Below, one piece after another: positions 17,185-25,464 of a stretch of 39,189 nucleotides of DNA (positions within the stretch are counted from its first letter, which is position 1; each line of letters begins with the position of its first letter). This DNA comes from Bacteroidaceae bacterium. GTDB lineage: Bacteria > Bacteroidota > Bacteroidia > Bacteroidales > Bacteroidaceae. The notes beneath the pieces were generated by a model, which made no database searches, had not been told where the DNA came from, and worked only from the letters and a program-made list of their open reading frames with translations. The position numbers and the translations under genes were made by a program. The stretch is from NCBI GenBank assembly GCA_017442185.1, contig JAFSAT010000016.1, positions 1-39,189 on the forward strand, in the 5' to 3' direction.

Positions 17185-19050
17185 TCAAAGCACACCCATT
17201 TTAAGCCCCTCTATCACAGGGAGCGAAGGCCCTATCCAATCAAGAATTATCAATTCGTTATTGCTCTCTTTGAGCCAACATCCGGGGAGATAGAGGCTCT
17301 GCTGCGGCCCTCTGTTCCAAAAGCGACCAAGCGAATGTCCGTTAATCCAAACCTCTCCTCGCCCCCAATTTTCCATAATAAGAAAGCTGTCTCCTTCGTT
17401 TGGTTTATTAAAAAGGAAGCGATAGAAACCGGGGGAATTTGTATCTTGTAGCGCGGAATATTCTCTTGATGCAGCAAATTCATACTCTGCCGGGAGTGGA
17501 ATATTCTCCCACTGCGATAAGGTTTGTACAGTTCCATCACTTGCAATAAGTTCCACAGAACCTGTTATACCTTTGTAATCCTTATAATGCGGTATATTAC
17601 CCACTCTGCCTAATGCATCTACAAGAATTTGCAACCTGTCATCCTTGGAAACAGATGGCAGAACAAGTGTAGAATCGCCATCTATACGGGATATTTCACC
17701 TACGAATGTATCGTTCACATAGACACGGGCATTGTCATGCAGTCCTGTAATACGCAAAAGTGTACCCTCATTCAAGAGAGGTAAATGGGCTGCATACAGC
17801 ATGGCACCATATCCCATTTTACAATCTTCAAATGTCAACGGGCGCTCCGAAATGAGCGGTTCCGGTAAATTACCTTTAAGGGTGGAGACCTCGCAGGCTT
17901 TTACCTCTGGAAGTGCTGTGAGCGAAACTGCTTTTAACTGTGACGGTTTCTCGCCGAATGGTGAAGCCGACATTTGGAACGCTCTGTTATATCGCATGTA
18001 TTGTTCGTTTGCCAATGAGTGTCCCGCTTCGTTAATAAGCGCTCCATTATCGTAGGAGGTTGCATAGGGACGGAAGCGACCACCCTCTATTGCCGCTCCG
18101 GCAATATGAGAAAAGGAGGTTCCGCCTATTGCGACACTTATGTTTACCGAGCCTTGTGCTTCAAACACTTCAAAAAGACGCAGGAAATTATTATTCAGAT
18201 TGCGTTTCTGCGTCTCTTCACCCCACACGTGCATACATCGTCTCGATATATCATAGCATAGCGTGGGCGCATTATGTTCGAGCTTACGTATGGATGAGAA
18301 ATTGCTCATTGCATGCCTACCCTCGTCCACTGCAATTGCTATTGACGCAATGCCTCTTGGCAAACGAAGAACATCACGGCTTTCGGCAGCCAATGTAAGA
18401 TTTACATCATTGAATCCTGCTGCACGCACAGAATCGCACAATGCCGACAGATAACCGCTCACATTGCCTGTCAGAGCAACAGGTTCTTCTATTTGTATAA
18501 AAGTTATCGGGCCGCCACTATTAAACTGCATGTCGGCAAGCTCGGCTGCAAGTGCTCTGAAGTATCGCCCTACTTTGCTCATGAAACGGCTATCGGTGGT
18601 TCGCAACGGCATATCCTTATAATTCAGCAACCACCAGGGAAGCCCGCCCATATCAGCATGTGCATCTGTATATGGACCAACATGCAACCACACAAGCAGA
18701 TTGTTCTCTTTGGCCAAACGGCAAAATTCTCGAACATCATTCTGCCCTGTAAAATCAAAGAGCCCCTCTTTTGGTTCGTGAAGCATCCACGGCACACGTA
18801 CCATTATTGTGTTGACACCCAGAATTTTCAATTGCTTTAAGCGGTTGTCCCAATATTCGGCAGGCATTCTGTAATACCCTGCTTCGGCCGATGCAACTGT
18901 AAAAATATTGCTGTCGAGCATGAATATTCCGCTATCAACGGAGAAGCTGTGCAATGACCTCTTATTACTGTTGTCGCACCCCATAAAAAGAGGTGCGAAC
19001 AACATCAACAATAAAAACGGAAATGTGTATTTTCCTGTTCTTTTTTTCAT
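17185..19050 (-). CDS. GH35-like lipoprotein lacking the usual catalytic residues
   Basis: A 621-aa lipoprotein: the signal ends in the lipobox LFMGC (Cys25), so it should be membrane-anchored. The fold of glycoside hydrolase family 35 (beta-galactosidase) is clear: EYWDNRLKQLKILGVNTIMV, HEPKEGLFDFTGQND, GGLPWWLL and GGPITFIQIEE. The C-terminal half contains beta-sandwich domains (ENWGRGEVWINGHSLGRFWN). The family's ENEYG acid/base motif is replaced by E188-E189-P190-V191, the CAEW motif reads DAHA, and the nucleophile position holds Asp267 in a CYDISRRCMHVWG stretch instead of an EF.xGW motif. It is therefore probably a pseudoenzyme or has changed chemistry. It stands downstream of the NagB fusion with a repeat element between. 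Confidence 0.8.
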   Translation of the reverse strand: MKKRTGKYTFPFLLLMLFAPLFMGCDNSNKRSLHSFSVDSGIFMLDSNIFTVASAEAGYYRMPAEYWDNRLKQLKILGVNTIMVRVPWMLHEPKEGLFDFTGQNDVREFCRLAKENNLLVWLHVGPYTDAHADMGGLPWWLLNYKDMPLRTTDSRFMSKVGRYFRALAAELADMQFNSGGPITFIQIEEPVALTGNVSGYLSALCDSVRAAGFNDVNLTLAAESRDVLRLPRGIASIAIAVDEGRHAMSNFSSIRKLEHNAPTLCYDISRRCMHVWGEETQKRNLNNNFLRLFEVFEAQGSVNISVAIGGTSFSHIAGAAIEGGRFRPYATSYDNGALINEAGHSLANEQYMRYNRAFQMSASPFGEKPSQLKAVSLTALPEVKACEVSTLKGNLPEPLISERPLTFEDCKMGYGAMLYAAHLPLLNEGTLLRITGLHDNARVYVNDTFVGEISRIDGDSTLVLPSVSKDDRLQILVDALGRVGNIPHYKDYKGITGSVELIASDGTVQTLSQWENIPLPAEYEFAASREYSALQDTNSPGFYRFLFNKPNEGDSFLIMENWGRGEVWINGHSLGRFWNRGPQQSLYLPGCWLKESNNELIILDWIGPSLPVIEGLKMGVL

Positions 19051-19081
19051 CTGTCAAGAAACTGTTTATATCCCGTCTCTT

Positions 19082-19257
19082 AGAAGTTGTTTGAATTTTA
19101 TTTAGGAATTATTTTAGAACTGTTTCAGAGTGTTTATTTGTTATGTTGCAGGGAATAGCGAGCTATTTCCAAAAGATAACAAAAAACGGATGCCTAAAAC
19201 AGACTCAAAGAATCCGAAACAAAGCCACTTATACAGAAAACTTTTCAAACAACTTCT
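19082..19257. repeat. Long imperfect inverted-repeat intergenic element (member A)
   Basis: The ends are perfect 14-base inverted repeats (19082-19095 with 19244-19257). Much of the interior also pairs imperfectly, down to a central stem GGAATAGC / GCTATTTCC around 19160, with the right arm about 17 bases longer. The left arm (19082-19118) matches 34458-34493 at 30 or so of 36 positions. The element fills the gap between the NagB-fusion and GH35-like genes. No open reading frame. Confidence 0.6.
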
Positions 19258-19262
19258 TATAA

Positions 19263-21194
19263 TCAAATAAGTTTAACAAACATCTCTATCGCCTGATATT
19301 CGGGCAGACCTATCTTATCGAAGAGCTGTGCGGTACCTTGCATACGGTCTTCGGCACGCTGCCAAAATTCGCGTGAATCTTCGCCGGGGAACGGTACTAT
19401 ATCTTTCTGTGAGAGATGGCGGAATATCGAGTGACGCTTGCGTATCATCTCTTCGGGACTTAGAGGCACTGCCATGTCGGCTACTGCAAGATCCCACTCC
19501 TGCCATGCACCGCGATAGAGCCATATATGGCACTCCTTGGCCCACTCCTCGTCTTTTACCTCTTCAAATGCTCGCAATACTGCCTCGATGCAGACACGGT
19601 GTGTTCCGTGCGGATCGGCAAGGTCGCCCGCCGCGTATATCTGATGAGGTTTGATGCGTCGCATAAGGTCTTTCACAATTTCGATGTCGGCATCGCTTAA
19701 GGCGCCTTTCTTTATGCCTCCCGTCTCGTAGAACGGCAAATTAAGGAAGTGTGCGTTTGTGCGGTCGTTAAGGCCTATTGAACGGCATGCTGCTCGCGCT
19801 TCGGCACGGCGTATGGCACCTTTGAAATTGAGCAATTCGCGCGGTTCGGGCAAACCGGGTATTTTTGATGCTATAATATCGCGTATCTCGTCAAAGAGGT
19901 CGCCAACATGTCCGAATCCCATTTCGCGGGCTGTATCTATATTCTGAAGAACTACGTCGTCGTTAACTGCTACGTTGCCTGAGGTCTGATAAGCCACATG
20001 AACATCGTGGCCTTGCACAATAAGACGGTTGAATGTTCCTCCCATAGAGATTACATCATCATCGGGATGCGGAGAGAAAATAAGCACTCTCTTAGGATAG
20101 GGTAACGATGGTACAGGACGTGTAGTGTCATCGGCCCCCGGTTTTCCACCTGGCCATCCTGAGATTATATGTTGTATGTCGTTGAATACTCTGATGTTTA
20201 TCTGGTCGTATGTGTCCACGCGCTCCAACAGGTCGGAGAGAGAATTTTTCACATAGTCTTGGAATGTCAGTTTAAGGATTGGTTTATCCACAACTTTGCA
20301 CAACCAAATAACAGCCTTGCGAATGAGTTTTGGTGTCCACTCTGCAGGTGGTGCTAACAGCCAAGGTTGCTTCACGCGGGTAAGTTCTTGCGCAGCCGGT
20401 TCGTCTATTATAACCTGCATATTGGGATGTCCCTGAAGATTTGTTGCCGGATGTGCATCGTTGGGAGAGCCTTCGATGAGGTCGAGTGCTGCCTTGGCTT
20501 TATCTTCGCCCCACATCATAAGAACTATCTTTTTTGCGCTCATTATGGTCTCAAGTCCCATTGTAATTGCCATTTTGGGCACATCATTGGGGTTTGAGAA
20601 GAATTGGTGCTGTGTCTTGCGACTGTTATATGTAAGCTGAACAAGACGGGTGGTTGATTTGCTGTAGCTTCCGGGTTCGTTGAATCCTATTTGACCAAGT
20701 TCGCCTACACCCATTATCATGAGGTCTATATTTCCATGAACCATTTTCTCATACTCTTTACAATATTCGAGTATGCGCTCTTTACCTACGGTTCCGTCGG
20801 GGAAATGTACGTTATCCGGGTCGATGTCTACGTCATTCAAGAAGTCTTCATATACTCTATGGTTGCGGCTCTGGGGATTTTGAGGTGCCATCGGATAGAA
20901 CTCGTCGAGGCTGTAAACCACAACATTTTTGAAACTGACCTCACCGGCTTTATATCTTCGCACTAATTCGTTGTATAAGCCTATGGGGGTGCGTCCTGTT
21001 GAAAGACCTAATGAGAATTTTTTATCGCCTTTATGATTTTTTATGGCATTAACAACTATATCGGCTGCCATATATGCTCCCTTTTCGGCACTTTCGGCTA
21101 CATAGGTAGGAACTTTTTCAAATTTGCAAATGCTTTCAAGTGATGCCAAAACCGGCAGCTCGCCAATTTTGGGAAGTACGAATTTTGTATCCAT
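19263..21194 (-). CDS. Fusion of NagB-like glucosamine-6-phosphate deaminase and PIG-L deacetylase domains
   Basis: A 643-aa cytoplasmic protein. Residues about 30-300 are NagB-like: LGLSTGRTPIGLYNELV, the LDEFY motif with Asp97 (general base in E. coli NagB) and NEP with Glu173. The E. coli GNDGH loop is GELGQ here, so two catalytic residues (Asp141 and His143 of E. coli) are Leu166 and Gln168. Residues about 365-640 are a PIG-L/LmbE zinc deacetylase: HPDDD (376-380) and DPHGTHR (His529, His532). Together they could deacetylate and process an amino-sugar phosphate, but the altered loop puts classical deamination in doubt. It follows the maturase gene by 40 bases on the same strand. Confidence 0.85.
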   Translation of the reverse strand: MDTKFVLPKIGELPVLASLESICKFEKVPTYVAESAEKGAYMAADIVVNAIKNHKGDKKFSLGLSTGRTPIGLYNELVRRYKAGEVSFKNVVVYSLDEFYPMAPQNPQSRNHRVYEDFLNDVDIDPDNVHFPDGTVGKERILEYCKEYEKMVHGNIDLMIMGVGELGQIGFNEPGSYSKSTTRLVQLTYNSRKTQHQFFSNPNDVPKMAITMGLETIMSAKKIVLMMWGEDKAKAALDLIEGSPNDAHPATNLQGHPNMQVIIDEPAAQELTRVKQPWLLAPPAEWTPKLIRKAVIWLCKVVDKPILKLTFQDYVKNSLSDLLERVDTYDQINIRVFNDIQHIISGWPGGKPGADDTTRPVPSLPYPKRVLIFSPHPDDDVISMGGTFNRLIVQGHDVHVAYQTSGNVAVNDDVVLQNIDTAREMGFGHVGDLFDEIRDIIASKIPGLPEPRELLNFKGAIRRAEARAACRSIGLNDRTNAHFLNLPFYETGGIKKGALSDADIEIVKDLMRRIKPHQIYAAGDLADPHGTHRVCIEAVLRAFEEVKDEEWAKECHIWLYRGAWQEWDLAVADMAVPLSPEEMIRKRHSIFRHLSQKDIVPFPGEDSREFWQRAEDRMQGTAQLFDKIGLPEYQAIEMFVKLI

Positions 21195-21234
21195 ATTTTC
21201 TGATTTTAACGTTAATATCTATTGTATTGTTTAT

Positions 21235-22488
21235 TCAAGGTTTGTTCCATTGCATTATCAATGATGCGGGTTCTCCTTTATCGAGCAACATTTTCATGTG
21301 TCTCATATAAGGATCGGTATGCCGGAAAAAGTTTTTATATCCTTCACACAGCACGTTTTTGTAGGGTTCTCCGTTGGCCGCATATCCGAAACGATGTTTG
21401 GGACATTCGCCTCGACAGAGAAAATAGTAGTTGCAGCGTTTACATTCGAGCGGCAGTGCTTCGCGTTTGTCTCGCCCGAAAGATTGTTGTTCATCGCTGC
21501 CATACATTTGTGCTATACTTTTTTCTTTTATGTTGCCAAGCTTGTACTCTGGGTATACAAAGTGGTCGCACGAGTATACATCGCCATTATGCTCCACGAC
21601 AAGACCATCGCCGCATGTTTCGCAGAATGAGCATAGTCCGGGTTGCACTCCGCACCAATTGGCAAGTGTTACATCGAACAGTTGGACGAACTTGCGCCCT
21701 ACATCATGCTTCACCCAACAGTCGAACACATCGCACATAAAGTCTCCATAGCCTTTTGCTGAAACCGACCATGGAGCCTCAACGGCATCTTCCTCGTCTG
21801 GTGATACGATAAGCGGTCGTTTATTCTCGACTGTGCGCATGCGTACATATTCTACTACGGGGAGGAATTGTATGAAATTGCCATGCTTGGTTAGGAAATC
21901 ATACACTTCGCTGCCACGTCCTTCGCTGCGTTTGTTAACTGTTGCAAGAATATTATATTCCACTCCGCATTGTGCCATCAGTTTCACTGACTTAAGCACT
22001 CTTTCAAATGTTGGGGCGCCACCGCAATCTTTACGAAAGGCATCGTGGATATCTTGCGGGCCGTCTAATGATATTCCTACAAGGAAGTTGTTATTGCGAA
22101 AAAATTCGCACCACTCTTTGTTCACTAATATGCCGTTTGTCTGCAAAGTGTTTTCTATTGTTTTGTCGCCGGAATATTTTTGTTGCAGTTCCATTGCTTT
22201 TTGAAAGAATGGAAGCCCTGCCAAAAGTGGTTCTCCTCCGTGCCAACAGAATGTTATGTGTTGCTGCGATGCACCTTGTATATATTGTTTTATATATTCT
22301 TCGAGCAGTTCATGGCTCATGCGTGGCATTGCACCACCGTATATTTCGGATTTGTCGCGATAATAACAATAGTTACAGTCTAAATTACAGGCAGAGCCTA
22401 TGGGCTTTACCATTGTTGCAAAGGTGGGCAATCGTCTCATCTTTGCAACGTCTGTAAGGCTGTAATTGTTTCTTTTATTACTCTTCAT
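21235..22488 (-). CDS. Anaerobic sulfatase-maturating enzyme (radical SAM)
   Basis: A 417-aa enzyme that oxidises the active-site Ser or Cys of sulfatases to formylglycine without oxygen. The radical SAM cluster is CNLDCNYC (Cys34, Cys38, Cys41), followed by TFCWHGGEPLL and ISLDGPQDIHD. The C-terminal SPASM region has the cysteine sets CGVQPGLCSFCETCGDG, CDH and CKRCNYYFLCRGECPKHRFG that hold two more [4Fe-4S] clusters. This pattern is typical of anSME (called chuR in Bacteroides thetaiotaomicron). The substrate gene, a Ser-type sulfatase, is directly upstream on the same strand. It lies 204 bases after the sulfatase and 40 bases before the NagB fusion. Confidence 0.95.
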   Translation of the reverse strand: MKSNKRNNYSLTDVAKMRRLPTFATMVKPIGSACNLDCNYCYYRDKSEIYGGAMPRMSHELLEEYIKQYIQGASQQHITFCWHGGEPLLAGLPFFQKAMELQQKYSGDKTIENTLQTNGILVNKEWCEFFRNNNFLVGISLDGPQDIHDAFRKDCGGAPTFERVLKSVKLMAQCGVEYNILATVNKRSEGRGSEVYDFLTKHGNFIQFLPVVEYVRMRTVENKRPLIVSPDEEDAVEAPWSVSAKGYGDFMCDVFDCWVKHDVGRKFVQLFDVTLANWCGVQPGLCSFCETCGDGLVVEHNGDVYSCDHFVYPEYKLGNIKEKSIAQMYGSDEQQSFGRDKREALPLECKRCNYYFLCRGECPKHRFGYAANGEPYKNVLCEGYKNFFRHTDPYMRHMKMLLDKGEPASLIMQWNKP

Positions 22489-22509
22489 CCGATATTTAGA
22501 TACTTTTTT

Positions 22510-22681
22510 GAAGCTGTTTAATTTCTATCATCTCTTTTATAACCGGCAAAATAGGGTTTGTTGTTTTGTATCTGTTTTTGGTATCTTCTCTTTCAGATGT
22601 TACCTGTTTTTTCTACATTGCAACCAAGTAAATCTACTCCGGTGCAGTTATAAAAGTTTTGCAATGGAATCAAACAGCTTC
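22510..22681. repeat. Intergenic element bounded by inverted GAAGCTGTTT (member B)
   Basis: GAAGCTGTTT (22510-22519) recurs inverted at 22672-22681, 152 bases apart, close to the 148-base gap in member A. The interior around 22568-22588 resembles one arm of member A (ATC-Y-GTTTTT followed by TATCTT). The remainder is poorly conserved. It lies in the gap between the sulfatase and its maturase, with no open reading frame of note. Confidence 0.45.
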
Positions 22682-22692
22682 TAAATGTTTTT

Positions 22693-24264
22693 TTACTTTT
22701 CTATATACTCCTCCTCGCCATATAGCACTTGAAGTTCGTGCAGCATGCTCTTGAGGCTGTCGGCAATTTGTTGGGTGCCTTCGGTGTTGTATATATTATT
22801 CAGCTCGTTCTTGTCATTCTCAAGGTCGTACATTTCCCACACATCCATATCTCCGTAGAAGTGTATGAGTTTGTATCTTTCGGTACGTATTCCATAATGA
22901 GGACGTACTGCATGCTCATCGGGGAATTCGTAGTAGTGGTAGTATAGTGCCTTACGATTGGGTGACCATTTCTCGCCTTTCAGAAGGGGTAGCAACGAAA
23001 CTCCGTGAATATCCTCGGGTACGTCAACACCTGCTAATTCAAGGAATGTGGGAGCATAATCTATATTCTGTACCAATTCGTCGACATCGCCTTTTGCTCC
23101 GCCGGGCATACGCACAAGAAGGGGTGTGCGGAAGGATTGTTCATACATAAAACGTTTGTCGAACCATCCATGCTCGCCCATGTAAAAACCTTGATCGGAG
23201 GTGTAGACTATGAGTGTGTTATCCATAAGTCCTTCGGCCTCGAGATAGTCAAGCACGCGGCCTATATTACGGTCTACCGATGTTATAACGCGCAGATAAT
23301 CACGCATGTATTGGCGATATTTCCATTCGGCAAGTTGTTTACCTGTTGGTGCGTCGGCTTTGAACTTTGCAATCACTTTGTCGTAGTGTGCATCCCATGC
23401 GGCTTTCTGTGCCGAGTCCATACGGCTGTATATGGCGCGACCTGCTTGTTCAAGCCCCGGGTTGCTGTGTATTTCGTTCTCTTTGTCGGCCATTTTAAGG
23501 TCGTATACTATATCCATGTCTTTGTCGATGGACATTCGTTGGCCTTGTGCCGCAGGACGACCCTCGTAATTGTCGTAGAAGGTCTCGGGCAGAGGAAATT
23601 CTGCATCGCTGAACAGGTCGAGGTCACATGTATCGGGCATCCATGTGCGATGTGGCGCTTTATGGTGCAGAAGCAGGCAGAAAGGTTTACTGCTGTCGCG
23701 ACCATTTTCCAGCCATTCGAGTGCAAGGTCGGTGGTTACATTTGTTGCATATCCCTTACGCTGTACTTTTTCGCCGTTTCTTATGAATGTAGGATTATAG
23801 TAATCGCCCTGCCCTATGAGTATATCCCAATGGTTGAAGCCTGTGGGTTCCGATGTCAAATGCCATTTTCCGATGACTGCCGTCTCGTATCCTTGTGCTT
23901 GCAAAAGCTTGGGGTATGTTTGCTGCGACCCGTCGAACGACGATTTATTATCGGTAAATCCGTTTGCAAGACTGTGTTTGCCTGTGAGCATGCAGGCACG
24001 GCTCGGGCCGCTTATAGAATTGGCCACGAAACTGTTGGTAAAACGCAGTCCGTCGGCTGCTATACGATCTATATTGGGAGTATTTATGAAGCGATTGTCA
24101 TAGGCACTCAATGTTTGGTACGAATGGTCGTCACACATTATGTAGAGAATATTCATGGGTTTTATCTCTTCTTTTTTCTGTTGACAACCACCAAGGGGCA
24201 TAACAGCCGTACCTGCAAGTGATAGACACAGCAAGCCTGTTACTTTGTCGTAGGAATTTCTCAT
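22693..24264 (-). CDS. Ser-type sulfatase lipoprotein
   Basis: A 523-aa S1-family sulfatase that removes sulfate esters from glycans. The signal peptide ends in the lipobox LGGC (Cys27). Ca2+-binding CDDH comes next, and the formylglycine motif is SGPSRACMLTG with Ser85 as the residue to be oxidised, hence the need for the neighbouring maturase. Other motifs are IGKWHL, HHKAPH and SDQGFYMGEHGW. The GKWHLTSEPTGFNHW and GQGDYYNP stretches recall GlcNAc-6-O-sulfatases (subfamily S1_11), which is inference. I chose the ATG at 24264 because the -7 box at 24293-24300 places the transcript start at about the upstream ATG (24285), and because this start gives a clean signal peptide. Confidence 0.93.
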   Translation of the reverse strand: MRNSYDKVTGLLCLSLAGTAVMPLGGCQQKKEEIKPMNILYIMCDDHSYQTLSAYDNRFINTPNIDRIAADGLRFTNSFVANSISGPSRACMLTGKHSLANGFTDNKSSFDGSQQTYPKLLQAQGYETAVIGKWHLTSEPTGFNHWDILIGQGDYYNPTFIRNGEKVQRKGYATNVTTDLALEWLENGRDSSKPFCLLLHHKAPHRTWMPDTCDLDLFSDAEFPLPETFYDNYEGRPAAQGQRMSIDKDMDIVYDLKMADKENEIHSNPGLEQAGRAIYSRMDSAQKAAWDAHYDKVIAKFKADAPTGKQLAEWKYRQYMRDYLRVITSVDRNIGRVLDYLEAEGLMDNTLIVYTSDQGFYMGEHGWFDKRFMYEQSFRTPLLVRMPGGAKGDVDELVQNIDYAPTFLELAGVDVPEDIHGVSLLPLLKGEKWSPNRKALYYHYYEFPDEHAVRPHYGIRTERYKLIHFYGDMDVWEMYDLENDKNELNNIYNTEGTQQIADSLKSMLHELQVLYGEEEYIEK

Positions 24265-24292
24265 AGCGTTTTTATTTATAAACATTGTCTTG

Positions 24293-24300
24293 CAAAAATA
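24293..24300 (-). promoter_or_regulatory. -7 promoter box for the sulfatase
   Basis: On the - strand this reads TATTTTTG, which fits TAnnTTTG. Transcription would begin near 24286, leaving a leader of about 20 bases before the ATG at 24264. Confidence 0.5.
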
Positions 24301-24365
24301 AGACAATATGTTAAATATCCATCGTTTTAAAGATATTTTTTACATTATTTTTTTATTATTTATAA

Positions 24366-24412
24366 TATAAAACAGCGAACAACTCGCTTTAAGAGTTGTT
24401 CGCTGTTTTATA
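24366..24412 (-). terminator. Terminator after glk
   Basis: A perfect 20-bp stem (24366-24385 with 24393-24412) with a 7-base loop, beginning 13 bases past the glk stop and running into an AT-rich tract. It ends the leftward rhamnose operon before the sulfatase promoter. Confidence 0.9.
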
Positions 24413-24424
24413 AGTATATATATT

Positions 24425-25381
24425 TTACTTCCATCCGAGGGCCGAAGCACCAAGTACTGCAGCGTCAGCACCGGGGAGCGACGACTTAAGGACTTTCACC
24501 TTGTCTTTCCACAAGAACACTACATTCTCGTTCATTCTCTTGCGAATGGGTTCAAGCAACAAATCTCCGGCATTGGCAAGTCCGCCAAAGAGTATTATTG
24601 CTTCGGGAGCAGAGAAAGCTATAAAATTGCAGAAAGCATCTCCGAGCACTGCACCTGTAAAGTCGAATATCTCTTTTGCAAATTTGTCGCCTGCCACGGC
24701 TGCATCGAACAACATTTTTGATGTCAGTTTTTCACTCTCTATTTCGCGCAACGAGCTGGCGTCGGAACGTGTTTCGAGCCATATTTTCGCTGTACGCACA
24801 ATTCCGGTGGCAGATGCGTATGTTTCGAGACAGTCTGTACGTCCGCAGCCGCAAGCACGCCCTTCGAGCACCGGGGCAGTCACGTGTCCGAGCTCGCCGG
24901 CAAAACCGTCAAAGCCGTAGATAAGCTGTCCGCCGGCAACTATTCCGCTGCCTACGCCTGTTCCTAAAGTAATTACGATGAAATCTTTCATACCTTGAGC
25001 TACACCATACTTCATCTCGCCTATGGCCGCAGCATTGGCATCGTTTGTGACTTTTGTAGGCAATCCTGTTTTCTTTTCGATGAGCCATCCCAGGGGCACT
25101 ATACCCTTCCAAGGCAGATTGGCTGCATTCACAATCTCACCGGTGTAGTAGTTGGCCATCGGTGCACCTATGCCTACACCCTCAATCTGTCCCTCGCATC
25201 CGTTTTCTTTGGCGAGTTTGGAGATTACAGCGGCAACTGCATCGGTATACTCTTCAATGTCGGGATGTGCCTGAGTTTTCACCGAATCATCCTTTGCGAT
25301 GATGTGTCCTTTAACATCTACAAGACCTATCACGGTGTTTGTTCCGCCAAGGTCAATTCCAATTACATAGTTTGAGTTCAT
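24425..25381 (-). CDS. glk: ROK-family glucokinase
   Basis: A 318-aa sugar kinase. N-terminal phosphate-binding loop IGIDLGGTNT; sugar-binding NDANAAAIGE; second phosphate motif TLGTGVGSGI; ROK signature GELGHV; zinc site CGCGRTDCLETY. The best fit is glucokinase (glucose to glucose-6-phosphate), although ROK kinases for N-acetylated sugars look similar. As last gene of the dTDP-rhamnose operon it would feed glucose-6-phosphate toward glucose-1-phosphate, the substrate of RfbA. It starts 83 bases after rfbB, with no separate promoter seen. Confidence 0.88.
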   Translation of the reverse strand: MNSNYVIGIDLGGTNTVIGLVDVKGHIIAKDDSVKTQAHPDIEEYTDAVAAVISKLAKENGCEGQIEGVGIGAPMANYYTGEIVNAANLPWKGIVPLGWLIEKKTGLPTKVTNDANAAAIGEMKYGVAQGMKDFIVITLGTGVGSGIVAGGQLIYGFDGFAGELGHVTAPVLEGRACGCGRTDCLETYASATGIVRTAKIWLETRSDASSLREIESEKLTSKMLFDAAVAGDKFAKEIFDFTGAVLGDAFCNFIAFSAPEAIILFGGLANAGDLLLEPIRKRMNENVVFLWKDKVKVLKSSLPGADAAVLGASALGWK

Positions 25382-25464
25382 ATCTTTTTGGTTGTTAAAT
25401 AATGACTTTCTGTTTAATATATTTCTTTGTATATGTTTTTTATGCTTAACCCATGAATCTTTGT

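Noticed and set aside
19051-19262. Insertion sequence remnant between the NagB fusion and GH35-like genes
   Set aside because: The inverted-repeat element has no transposase frame; without copies from the rest of the genome it can only be called a repeat.
23137-24222. 361-aa open frame on the + strand
   Set aside because: It lies wholly antisense to the well-supported sulfatase gene, and its Cys/Val/Ile-rich composition is that of a shadow frame.
24265-24306. N-terminal extension of the sulfatase
   Set aside because: The -7 box at 24293-24300 lies inside it, so this part would not be transcribed from that promoter.
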